Origin: Haliotis asinina | Lineage: Eukaryota; Mollusca; Gastropoda; Lepetellida; Haliotidae | NCBI RefSeq assembly: GCF_037392515.1 | Contig: NC_090288.1 | Span: forward strand, 4,395,501-4,459,500 | Direction of reading: 5' to 3' | Length of the DNA stretch: 64,000 nucleotides | Shown: positions 1-11,500 of the stretch, in pieces | Layout of the letters: each line of letters opens with the position of its first letter | How positions within the stretch are numbered: position 1 is the stretch's first letter | Translations under genes and position numbers: made by a program | The notes under the pieces: model-generated | Told to the model about the DNA's origin: nothing | Seen by the model: the letters and a program-made list of their open reading frames with translations, nothing else | The model's database searches: none

Positions 1-1418
1 TCACCCTTTTCATCAGAAGCTATAACATTTCCGAGAAAGTTGTTTGAAAGGTTGAGATGTGTCAGACTATTGTTAACATTAAAGAAACGTGAGTGAAACC
101 ATTCCATTATGTTGTCAGAGAAATCAAAATGTTCAACTTTTTCAAAACCAATAACAACACCTGTAACAGAAGAAATCAAATTACCATTTAGAGAAATGGC
201 CCTCAAATCGTTTTTCTTCACTTTAGCCCCCATTAAAACCATTCTTAAACAACAGAATGACACTTTCAGTACTTGAAGGTTTGGTGGAAAATTGAATGTA
301 GCGATCCCATTCCCTTTCTGTAGTGTTTTCTGGTTTGAGATATCTAGAACTCGAAGTGCCTTTAGTTGTGTCATTTCAGACAAGTATGGGCCATTATAAA
401 ACCTGTTCCATCGGGCCGACAACACCTCTAGAGTTTCGGGTAAATTTAACATGGTTCCTTTTTCGAAATCAATGACTCCATTGCCAGAAATGTCAAGTTC
501 ACGCAGTGAGGTATTCTTTAGATGCACAAAATCGTTTACCCGCAGTTGATAACAGGATAGGGATAATTTAGTTATATGGTTCATTTTCAGAATTTGTATT
601 GTAGAATCACGTAGGCCATACGTTGCTTTAACGAATTCAGGAAATCCTAAATCCCAATTTTCTGATATATCAATTGTATGGATACGGTAAAAAGGTGAAA
701 ATGTTGAAGGTACGATTTCTCTGATTTGACAGTAGGACATGTACAGATATTCCACATGGGGTACATTTAGAAAAGTTGAGTTTTGCAAGGTCAGTTTGCA
801 GTAGTTGGTATATGGGGTGAAGGCGAGAAGAGAGAGTTTCTTAAGTTTGGCAAATCCTGGTCCAAAGTCTGCCGGACGCCCATCAACGTAAAGATGAGTA
901 AGTTCTGCTAGATACCGAAAGGCTGCGTCAGGATATGTTGCAGGGCCACTGTCATCTCCAGGCCATGCTGTCAGCTGATTGAACTGGATGTTAAGAACCT
1001 GAAGTTTATGTAGAGGCTTGAACAGATTTGTTTTGTAGGTTTTTGGATCCAGCTTTAGATCATTGCCTTTTAGGCTTAGGGTGACAAGGTTGTTAAGACC
1101 ATAAAAAGCCAGTTCATGCAGGGTGTTGAGGTTGTTTCTTTCAAGATATAGACTTTGGAGATTTCTCATTGTTGAAAATACCTTTGGGCCTATTGTTGTT
1201 ATGCTGTTGCCATCGAGACAAAGCACTGTGGCTGATGTTGGTAAACCCCATGGAACCTGTGTAAGATTTAAGTTTGAACAGTTCACGTATACCCGGTGGT
1301 GGCCGATGGTACAAGTACAAGGGGAACAACTCTGACCAGAAATCATTGCTACCAGCGGGATGTTGAAAATACATGTAAATATCAGCTTTGAAGGTTGTAG
1401 ATTCGCCATTCTCAACAT
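1..1418 (-). CDS. Toll-like receptor-type leucine-rich repeat protein (5' part, 3' end outside window)
   Basis: Reading the minus strand from the ATG at 1418-1416 gives about 472 codons with no stop to the window edge. The protein opens with a hydrophobic signal-peptide-like stretch (LIFTCIFNIPLVAMISG). A cysteine-rich LRR N-terminal cap follows (CSPCTCTIGHHRVYVNC), then repeated LxxLxLxxN units such as LQSLYLERNNL, LVTLSLKGNDL, LRELDISGNGV and LTHLNLSNNF. This is the layout of a secreted or membrane receptor ectodomain. The long irregular LRRs and LRRNT match molluscan Toll-like receptors, but the transmembrane and TIR parts lie outside, so another LRR receptor is possible. A second in-frame ATG lies at 1409-1407. 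A splice acceptor (TTTCTTTCAG) ends at 1486, just upstream of the ATG, so the whole visible coding part is one exon. The expected role is pattern recognition in innate immunity. Confidence 0.8.
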   Translation of the reverse strand, partial: MLRMANLQPSKLIFTCIFNIPLVAMISGQSCSPCTCTIGHHRVYVNCSNLNLTQVPWGLPTSATVLCLDGNSITTIGPKVFSTMRNLQSLYLERNNLNTLHELAFYGLNNLVTLSLKGNDLKLDPKTYKTNLFKPLHKLQVLNIQFNQLTAWPGDDSGPATYPDAAFRYLAELTHLYVDGRPADFGPGFAKLKKLSLLAFTPYTNYCKLTLQNSTFLNVPHVEYLYMSYCQIREIVPSTFSPFYRIHTIDISENWDLGFPEFVKATYGLRDSTIQILKMNHITKLSLSCYQLRVNDFVHLKNTSLRELDISGNGVIDFEKGTMLNLPETLEVLSARWNRFYNGPYLSEMTQLKALRVLDISNQKTLQKGNGIATFNFPPNLQVLKVSFCCLRMVLMGAKVKKNDLRAISLNGNLISSVTGVVIGFEKVEHFDFSDNIMEWFHSRFFNVNNSLTHLNLSNNFLGNVIASDEKG

Positions 1419-3012
1419 GCTCAGTTGAATATGTTCGGCATATGATCGAGACCGAATATTCTTTGGTGTAGTCGTCTTACTATTTCTGAAAGAAAAATAT
1501 TTTTTGTATTGAGGATTTTGAAACAGATGTAACCAGGTAGTTTCTGTACTTGTTACTGCCAGGGAACAGCGAACATATTAGCTATTGAAAAGGTAAAGCT
1601 GAATAACAGTCACAATTATGATGATATATCAACACGTTTGTACGGAATGGCGTGAGTGATTGAAGATTTGTTGAAGGCGTTTTCAAAGCATATTGTTATG
1701 GTTTTGCCCAAGGACCATAAAAGTTGGTCAAATGTTGTTCGGTAACCAGTAACGGATCTTTGTAATACAAAAGGCGAATTACTAATATTATCCAACTTGA
1801 CTGAGTCACTACACATAGAAAGAAGTTTGCCATGTCATTCTCTCTTGTCTGAATAGGATATTGAGTCAGGAAACACAGAGATGGCATAGATGTACTTCAT
1901 TGCAGTTTTGCAAGAGAACCAACGGCATACTCAGCAATATGCAAGTGATTCTAGAGAAAGGGAACCTATGATTTGACTGTAACGGTGAGATGTGCATTTA
2001 CAATACCTCGGTGTTGTATCGTAATGTGTAGTCTATTCCATGTCAAAGATGAACAGTATAGAGGCTAGCTACAGGGAAAGTCACAGGGGAATTGCAAGTT
2101 AGTTAAGCACATGATTAATAAGTCTCGGTTAGTCTAGGCAGCCCCGCCAATAGGCTGTGCTCCACTGGCGATACACCAGAGCATTAGTGCATTAAGATTT
2201 GCCTCCTATTAAAGGATGATTGAAAACGTGGATGGCAAGGTAACAGTGTGCTCGTGGGAACTGGACTGTCCTCTTATATGTTTTGGAAATTTTGTGTCAT
2301 GTCCTTTTTCATTCGAAATAAATATTTTCGGGTAGTGGCTGAGGGAGCTCTCCTAGCAAAATGGGGGCAATGCCATGGTCAGTCATGCTCTAGATAGTAT
2401 ATCGGGAATTTCGTGCAAACATTGAGCTCACAGCATTTCTTGATTTACAAGTATAAATTTACATAAATTTATCATTGAAATAGTTTTATGATCATTTTAT
2501 CATATCCCTTATTTTGCCGGTGGTATATATGAGGGTGGTATAATAATTATATACTTCAGACAAGACAATTCAGTTATTAGTTTCATAAAATTCATATATA
2601 CCTTACTAAAACAGATTGCAAGACAGGTGACTGTAGGCTCTTGTGACCAACATTGATTTTGGAGTGAGTAGCTGCTATTACCTGGAACCACAGTTTACAA
2701 TGTTTATCATCTTACAGTGTGCGTACTCGCACATGAAAATAGTGAAACCGTTATATTTCATAATTATAATAATATAGAAATAGCAAATTGACACTGCGCG
2801 TGTAATTAAGCGATATACTGGAAGGATTAATCCTGTAGAACAGTACCGTTTCTTTCTCGCATTGTGATTCCACATCTAAGCCACAATAACACCAAAACAT
2901 GCTCAACTGAAGAAAAAACGTTTCCAATATCGTTTTCTTAACAGTAATGTAGACGATTTTTCGAAGATAAGTTGTTTCAGAGTTTTTACAAGTGAGACTG
3001 ATATCTACTCAC

Positions 3013-3060
3013 CAGCAGTGACGTCCTGACGTTGCAAACGTGGTTCCTTGACTGTTGAAA
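3013..3060 (-). other. Candidate 5' untranslated exon of the LRR receptor gene
   Basis: A strong donor on the minus strand (CTGCTG|GTGAGT) lies at 3012-3007 and pairs plausibly with the acceptor at 1488-1486 just before the receptor ATG. This would give a leader exon ending at 3013 and an intron of about 1.5 kb. The upstream limit of the exon cannot be seen. Inference from splice signals only. Confidence 0.3.
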
Positions 3061-4470
3061 TCAATTTAATATCCTGGTCACTCGCTTACAGCACAGTCCG
3101 CTCTTGAGCAAATTAACTCGTAAAGTTGTAAACATGAATCCCACTTCCCTGTTGCAAGAACTAAAGAATACTCCTGTCGTAGAGCGAGAAAATGAGCTGA
3201 AAGAATATGAGTTAAAGTTCAGAGTTCTTTTGCAAACTCTGATCCACAATGTGACATATATTTGTTGTGTAAATATTTAGTTAGAAATGCAAATTTCATG
3301 TCATAGTCCAGTCATGTTTCAAGAGCGAATGTTTCATGTTCTGTACACAGAACTATAGCCATATGGAAACGCAAATGGCGATTCACTCTCAAAACATTCA
3401 TTTTTATCAACATTGATTGACTCCGATATTTCTTCCAATAGTTCCAAACGTGAATCAAATATGAAGTTCCTCTCCTTATTTTTCTAAGAGTATACGTGTA
3501 ATACATCACAAATAACAGTGTAAAATGGGCAATGTCCAGATTTAAATGAACCGTCCCCAGGAAAATGAATGAAAATGGGACGTTTAGCTCTTTCTCATCT
3601 CCTTGATTGTAGATAAACACACATATATATACTACCTCCTTGTTTCCATTATGTTGCCATTGGTAACTGGAGAATACAAGCGTATGGTCTGCAGGTGAAA
3701 ACAATTTCTTCTGAACCGGAAACTGATGCTCAGTCAACATAAAGTTCCTAATCAAACATTTTCTATGTTTTTCTTCATGTCCAGGCTGGACACGGATTGT
3801 AAACTATTGTCATGATCTCGCGCATGTTGATAGTAACAAGCAACATCGAGTGAGTATTTGTGACATTTATTAAGTCACCGACACTAATCATCATGAAGTC
3901 AACAACATAATAACTTGGCATAACTCCGCACGCAATGATATCACCCCTATATCTAATTACGTCAAGAGACAATAATGACGACTACACTGTGATAAACTGC
4001 ACTATATTGCCCCTAACCTTTGATATTGGTGAATGTTAGAGAAACAGTATAAAATTATTGTATTGTAAAAAGTTGTAATTAACTTTTACAACAATTAGTA
4101 TGTGTGGAACTGCTTATTTGAAGTGATATGGTGTTACACAGTCACATCCTAAAATATATGCGATATCACGTAATTTGCCGTTCATGACATAACAAAATGA
4201 CGTCAATGCGTCCTCTTAACAATTGATTTTACAACAGTGATATTTCCGAAAGATTGATATGTAATGTTCTTCAAATAAACGAATATTTATAATCCCCTCC
4301 CCACTTGGCATACCCAGTACATCACGCTCCACACCCAACACACGGTACCCCACACGCCACACTTCCCACATCCCATATCCCACACCCCACAATCCATCCG
4401 AATTTCACTCGGGTTCTCCACAGTTATTAACTACTTAGACCTACAATACGTAGGTCTTTCTTTCTAATCT
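3061..4470. other. Gene-free AT-rich stretch
   Basis: No domain or exon-like segment was recognised on either strand. A C/A-rich degenerate CCCACA tract occupies roughly 4296-4400. The 147-codon minus-strand frame at 3312-3755 has no recognisable domain. Confidence 0.5.
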
Positions 4471-4605
4471 GGGTCGATTGGGTAGCCCAGTGGTTAAAGC
4501 GTTTGCTTGTCACACCGAAGACCCACGTTCGATTCCCCTGCTGAGATATTACTGGAGAATTGCTTAAAGCGGCAAAAAAAACCCCACTCTCTTACTCTCT
4601 CCTGG
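4471..4605 (+). mobile_element. tRNA-derived SINE, family 1 (ACTC tail)
   Basis: A tRNA-like head carries an A box (GTAGCCCAGTGG) and B box (GTTCGATTCC) 35-45 bp apart. It is followed by the body (TATTACTGGAGAATTGCTTAAAGCGGC) and a CACTCTCTTACTC tail. This is the cleanest forward-strand copy of the family in the window. Confidence 0.75.
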
Positions 4606-4858
4606 TCAAAACAGATCAGCTAAATCTGTCTTCGTCTAAATTTACTATACAAGTGTTTCGGAAACAAAGCAGCTCGATCTACTTAATGAATTTATTTAAA
4701 GGCAACTATCAACATTTTATTTTAAAATAATAGATATGCAATCAGTGGAAATCATTTTAGAAACTATAACTCCTTTTTTCTGCCCGCTCTCTTACTGGTT
4801 AAAATCGAAGATGAGAGCCACCTAAATAAAATACGCACGGTCTTAACAGCCGCGTTAA

Positions 4859-4910
4859 ACACACACACACACGCACGCACGCACGCACGCACGCGCGCAC
4901 ACACACACAC
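4859..4910. repeat. (AC)n / (CGCA)n compound microsatellite
   Basis: Uninterrupted AC dinucleotides, then ACGC tetranucleotides, then AC again, about 52 bp in all. Confidence 0.95.
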
Positions 4911-5409
4911 TGTCTGGGTACCAGTAATCCGCAATTCCCAAGTGCTCTTTGGATGGTACAAGTAAGTACTGTGGACCCTTTCTAACCATTTATCACACTA
5001 AAGCGCATAATAACAAACCTATATCGAACAATCGAACAATCGAACAATCACCATTCATGAAGTCGACTCTTAACCAGAGTGAGGAAGCTTCGTAATGCAA
5101 ATAACTCCATGTGAAATTAAATCATTATGTGGTTAACTTAAGTCAAGTCTAAATAAGGTTGCCATATTAGTGGAACTGACCAGGCATCGAGATCCGATAT
5201 GTCGAATTGTTGGCTAAAACGAAGTCGACTCTCAACCCTTAGGTTCAACATGTTGCCATGCCATGAAAACGTTGTAAAACTGTTTACAAGTCGAAATCGG
5301 ATATCCCGAAATGTTCGTTAGCACTGGGTCTGCCACTTTTTAAACATGACTTTATATATGAAGATTTGAATTCATGAACTGACGGAATATTGGTGGCATA
5401 TGTTCCTAT

Positions 5410-5415
5410 TTTATT
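5410..5415 (-). terminator. Polyadenylation signal of the USP gene
   Basis: TTTATT on the plus strand is AATAAA on the minus strand, about 115 bp downstream of the universal stress protein stop codon. A plausible 3' processing signal. Confidence 0.4.
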
Positions 5416-5528
5416 ACCAGGTGCAATTCCGACATACAACATATAAACTCTAAACATCTGGGATGTAGACTCAGCTCCTGCTTCTCCCATTTCATATATA
5501 CTCCGGTAAAGCCGAGATAGGAAGTTGG

Positions 5529-8500
5529 TCACCGCCTGCACACTGTAACTGGCACATGAGAATGGTGTACAATGTAGTCGCTGACGCTGCCGAGAAGCGT
5601 CCTCCGGATCTTCCCTATTCCTCGCGCCCCAGTGATAATCATACTGGCGTTTTCTTCATCGGCAATACGCACGATTACCTCCCCTGGATTGCCGATCACG
5701 CTCTTCACCTTGCCTGTCATCTGTCAAAAAACGCAGAAATACGTGAGGGAGTGAGTGAGGGAGTGAGTGAGTGAGTGTTTATCCCTCTTTTAGCAATATT
5801 TCAGCAACATGAAGGCGGGGACAGCAGAAATGGGCCTTACACATTATGCCCGTCTGAGGAATCGAACCTGGGTTTTCCATGTGACGAGCGAACGCTTGAA
5901 CCACAAGGCTACCCCGCCTCCCATGTGGTTATAATACATTTTGTCTGCAGCCACCCCCTAAATCATTTCACGAAAGGGATGTTAATCCCGTAAACGGAAT
6001 TGGCATTTCTACGGACTTGACACGGTCCCCTTGCTCACTGTCAACGATGTGTCGTTTTGTGTTTCAACACGGGGTGGTGGGATAGCCTAGTAGTTAAAGC
6101 GAAAAACCGAGTTCAATTCCCAAATGGGTACAATGTGTGAAGCTCATTTCTGGTGTTCCCCAACGTGATATTGCTGGAATATTGCTAAAAAGCGGGGGGA
6201 AACGCGCTCGCCCACTCACTCATTCACTCACTCACTCATTCGCTCACTATTTTCCACTATTTACGCTACTGTGACTGCATCCTTTTGTGTCTTGTTCCTC
6301 TCCGTACATTTTCGCTTCTTTCGGCATGGAAAAGAAGGTAGGGGTGAACCCGGGCCTTAGGAGTGACATGAAAACAATTGATATGTTTGGAAAATCGTAT
6401 CACCTGATATTGACGTCACATGTGTACCCGAGTGAAGACTTCGGCGTGCAAGCGAACTATTTAACCACAAGGCTACCCTACCTCACTACGGTAGGAGTAT
6501 GGAATATCTCTTGAGTTTTGGGTCCGCACGATGTTCCCCAAGTACGTTTACATTCTCAACCATCGCTGCGAATAATGTTGCACATAAAAAAGTTTAATTT
6601 ACTGCACCAAGCATATTTCCAATACGCACACACGCCATTTACGCATGCACGCACTTACCCCGGCGTCCGAGAGCAGGGCACTGAATCCCTCAAGCATCTT
6701 GTTCTTTTTCTGTTGTTCCTGTTCCATCTGATCCACTACCTGTTTGATGTCTGGACGCTCATGGCCTGCAACAGTGACAACATCACTAAGACATCCTTCA
6801 TCATCCCCTGTGAATCACCACCATCATCATCATCATTTTCCTCGACCACCTCATTCTCTTTGTCCATTCATCTTTGTCTTTCATCAGCGTCTTACATCAT
6901 CATCATCATCATCATCATCACCATCATCATCGTCATCATTTTTCATCATCTTCGCCTACTCATAAAAAAGAATGTCAGAGAATCCTACCTGCGCTTAGAC
7001 AGTGGTGATACTCGGGCGAGTGGACGGCGATCACGAAATCGTCAGGCCTGTGGACATGTTGTTTGTACCCTGAAACAAGCGTGAGTGAGTGAGTGAGTGT
7101 ACTTGAATAAATGACGCTTTCCACAAAATTTCCACAAAATTTCACATCACAATCCCAGAACACTTTGTACTGTCGTGTAATGGGAGAGAAAGTTCACGAC
7201 TCCTTTCTCTCAAAAAGTAAAGAGGACCCGTGAAGATCGGTTAGAACTTGAAGCCATGCTTGTCGTGAGAGGATGGTCTGACTCGCTGACTTGGTTGATA
7301 CATGTCATCTTATCCTAGTTGCGTAGATCGATGCTCATGTTATTGGTCACTGGATTGTCTGGTCCAGACTCGATTATTTACAGACCGTCGCCATATAGCC
7401 ATAATATATGAATTTAGAGTAAAAATAAAAACACTCACTCTAAATGAAAAAAAAAGCCGCAGTTGAATAAATAGTGCACTGAGTTAATCAATACGAGTAT
7501 TCCAGATATATCCCGTTGTCTGATGGAAAAGGGCCGCCCGAGGTGCTACACGTGTTAGATGTTGTTTCACGTTTGCGAAAAACCTGGCTAGCTATTCTCG
7601 AAACGTTGGTAGCCGTCGACGTCCTTAGGCCTATTCTTAACACTTAACACATTAACGATGGTGGGCTGAAGGGACGCAACTCTGCACAGCCAGTTCTGAT
7701 GCCTTACCGTACAGCTTAACACGGAACATGTTATCATCCCCGATTAGGATCGAGGGGAAAATGTAAGTGTGACCAATAGGGATTACTTATTCGTGAAAGA
7801 TACTCCGTTGTTGAGGTCAATAGAACGGCGGTCAGTCAGCGTTATAACGAGGTTACTTGACCTAGTTGCTATGACCCATGGGCGAACCTGGTCATCTAGC
7901 CTGTTAGAACCAGCTGGCAGATCACAAAGCAGGAGTGCCTTTTGTTTTACGCCGCTTTTGGCAACATTCCAGCAATATCACGGCAGGGGAACAGAAATGG
8001 GCTTCACACATTGTACCCCTATGGGGTGGGGAGGATCGAACCTGGGCCTGCGGCGTGAAGACCGAACGCTACACCTCGGCTCCATTATTTTTCAGGAATG
8101 GAGTAGCTCGGGCACTACCATCTCGGACACTACCATCTACATAAACAGGGGACACGAACTATTTATGATGCCGGGATCGGACCCACCTGTGACCGGATGT
8201 TATAAAAACTTGGAGTCAAATCTGCGTGCACTATTTCGGTGATATCAAAACCATATGCACTCAAAAGAACCCGCGAATCCGTTGGTAAATGATCAGATGG
8301 TGTTCACAGGAATACGTGCCATGACCTAGTTGCGGATACAGCAGCGCATAGTAAACTTGTCCTCGTCCACACAGCTATGAATGGCAAAGGAACGTAAACT
8401 AAGTGTTCCTGATTGCTGCAAGAGCTGTATGATCCCCAAGGAGTTGAAACTCGACGTACCGTCGACAATGATCAAGAGAACTTAAAATCAAAGCGTCTTT

Positions 8501-11500
8501 GAGCAGTTGTGCTGGAGCTCTGTGTGTCTGTATGTCCGTCAAAACCTTTCATGGAAATTAGTGCATTTCCCCTTCATGTAATAAAACTTATTTAAACTAG
8601 CGAGCAAAAGAAAGTATAACACCTTATAATGCCACACAAACAAATACCAACGAGAGTTGTGATACAAGGTATATACAACAGTATTTGCCTGTCTATTGTA
8701 TAGAAAACGACATTAGAATCTATGCCGAATAGACGCCTACACAAAATAAAGAGGTTGTATACACATAAAAATAATTATTCACGATACAACAAACCGAGTT
8801 TATGATATATGATATGATAAAATACATCCTTTGAAGGAACGTCACAATAACCCGACGTCACGATGACATTTGAACCATGGTTTACATGTCAATATTGACA
8901 CGTACAAGTCGTGCAAACCATGGGATTCACCTGCTAAACAATCAGATTTTCATTGCAAGAACCAGATACCAGATGACAACAAGATGGATGTTCTGGGAGA
9001 GGCAATTAGTATATCACAGCAAACAACAGATTCGGGATGAGTGCCAGAAATCAGTCGAGGAAACAGAACGTAATTAGCTGGTAGTGGTTGTTGTGCCACT
9101 GTAATGTCACCAATAGTGATTACCCAGAGAAATCAATGATGTTGCAGAAAGTGCTCACAGACGCGAACGGGACTGTCTGTTGGGAAGGCGAGATGAAAAC
9201 GGTGGATGGAGAAGTGGTTGAATTGCAGCATCAGCATCAATGATTATTCAGTGCATAATGAACCCATTCAGGATTCTGTCAGCAGATGACAGGAAACAGG
9301 GTTAACGAGCTTACGTGAGTGTGTGTGAGAGAGAGATAACAAGCCATATCTATTAAATCAATTCTGGGTCTTCCATACAAATGTTTATACAACTTTATTA
9401 ATATACGTCTTTTGGAAACACTTCTGCTCACGCTTCAACTGACACAACATTAATTAAATCACAAATCATCGTATCCCAGTCACGATCAACGCTCTCGTTT
9501 TGACTCTACAAGGGACTGCTCAAGTATCATAGTATTTACACGGGACAAAGTGTTACCAGTATTTTATAGCGGTATCTGTTATTGAAAACTGGAAATTTAC
9601 AGACCAACTGACCACGTTCCTCAGTGATAAACCTGTCAAGGGTCACAGTGATAACGAACATGAGACTTAATCCATGACCTGCATCTCTCGGAGACCAGGT
9701 GTTTTAGGCTGTTTGTAGTTCACGATGGTCAATACACGAGCGCGCCACGTATTCCTTCGTGGCATATACTCAGGATTGAAGCTTTGGTCCAGCTGAATGA
9801 CACAATCTCAAGTTCACAATAACAACGATGTTGTATTACTTGGTGAATATTCTGCTGTTTTGTAACTGTGTACAATGTATATTGTATAAACGCCCTCTGG
9901 CTTGATGTGTAGAGTATTTAACAATGACATTACGTTCTATTCTTTTGAATGTATTTCATGAGAAATCTAGTATGCACAACGAATCTACGTACAGTGCTTT
10001 TGTTTTCTTTGAAAGCTGATTGATAACTATAATTGTAACATATTTCTATTGAATGATCTTGTAAATCATCCTGTAACTGCCTTGTAGCAAACTCCTTGTT
10101 TATTTTACCCAGGTGTTGTGTAGTGTGTGGGTTGGTGTAGTCATACCTCTTGCCAAGCGAGCTAATTCCCCGAACTCGCGATTTAATAACAGTAAAGTTG
10201 AGTTGAATTGTGCGTCGTATCTGTTGGGGTTAGGACCGTTTCATATTTTGCCGACAATCCCACTAGCGGCATCTTACGACAACGGTTTGCTGCAGACCGA
10301 TTCTAAGCGGTATCTTATAAACCAAACCACATAAATAACTGTCATAACCGACTCTATGTTTCTCCGAGCCCCCGACACCAACAAGAAGAGATTGCCGAAG
10401 ATCATTTCCAAACGGGATCTTCACGGTTCCGTGTTATAAACGAACAGAAATATAAATAACGTTCAAAAATACCCCAAAGCCCAACTCTAACCACTATCCC
10501 GCCACTTGTAATGAATGCCCAGGTCCGCGTCCCTCAAAGCGGTCTAACCACAACGATGAACGCAAGTTAATGTTTATGCTAAAAGGAGGGGGCTGGTCCT
10601 TTTTGAGAACGAGTGTTGTGTGAGTACGTGAACATACACACTGGCGAGGTTAGTCTGGAGACTAAACAAACCCATGGAACCAGCTGTAAAGTCTCAAACA
10701 CGTGAAGGATTAGAAGAAAATGTCGACGCGCGGCGGTACGTCTTCCCCTTGAATTTTTACACGAACTCCAGGAATTAGAAACTGTACCAGATCAACAACC
10801 AGTCTGCCACAAGAGGACAACCAGTAACATCACCATCCATGCAACGAATGTGCATTTTCTTAACAGTCTACAGAAATCTGCACAAAATACCTATGTGTCA
10901 ATGTTGAAAGCAGATCTCGTAGGTGATATCTTTATCAAGACACTTGGTGCTTACCACAAACTGAGTCAGTTTAATTTTACGCCACTTTAGCAATATCACA
11001 GCAATGGAAATGGGCTTCGCATTTTGCATTCGCAGGGAATCGAACCTGGGTCTTCGGCATGACAAGCGAACGCTTTAACCACAAGACTACCCCCACCGTC
11101 CTGTTTATTGTTGAACATGGAAAATGACTGTACTGAGTTAAGAAAGATCGAGGGTTTCTAGGAAAACACTGCCCTTTCGTCTTTGCTTTGCCCCTAGCCA
11201 TTCCAGCTGACCCGCCCAAGATACCACAGTAATAACGGCCAAAGTGCCGATGTACGAAATTACATACGTAAACAGAGTTGCCAACCCCAAGACATTAAAT
11301 AATACGTATTACTTAGAGATATCCTTTTTAGTATGTATGAAATGTATATTAGGGCCTATTTTCAATAGCATCTGAGATATGGGGTAATTGCCCTAGCTTT
11401 ATGATGAACTTGATAAGTTACGATTACACAATGACATTTAGGAAGTGGTCAAACGTAACATATGTCATATTTGTGATTACACTTTCGGAGTAAAGTACAA

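Noticed and set aside
3312-3755. 147-codon minus-strand frame with a hydrophobic stretch
   Set aside because: No recognisable domain, no good start context or splice partner, AT-rich region; kept as non-coding.
4481-4540. Single-copy tRNA gene
   Set aside because: The same head occurs many times with a shared non-tRNA body and ACTC tail, so it is a SINE.
6518-7084. 188-codon plus-strand frame
   Set aside because: It is antisense to USP exons 2 and 3 and runs through a CAT microsatellite.
7769-8242. 157-codon plus-strand frame
   Set aside because: It spans a reversed family 1 SINE copy and has no conserved domain.
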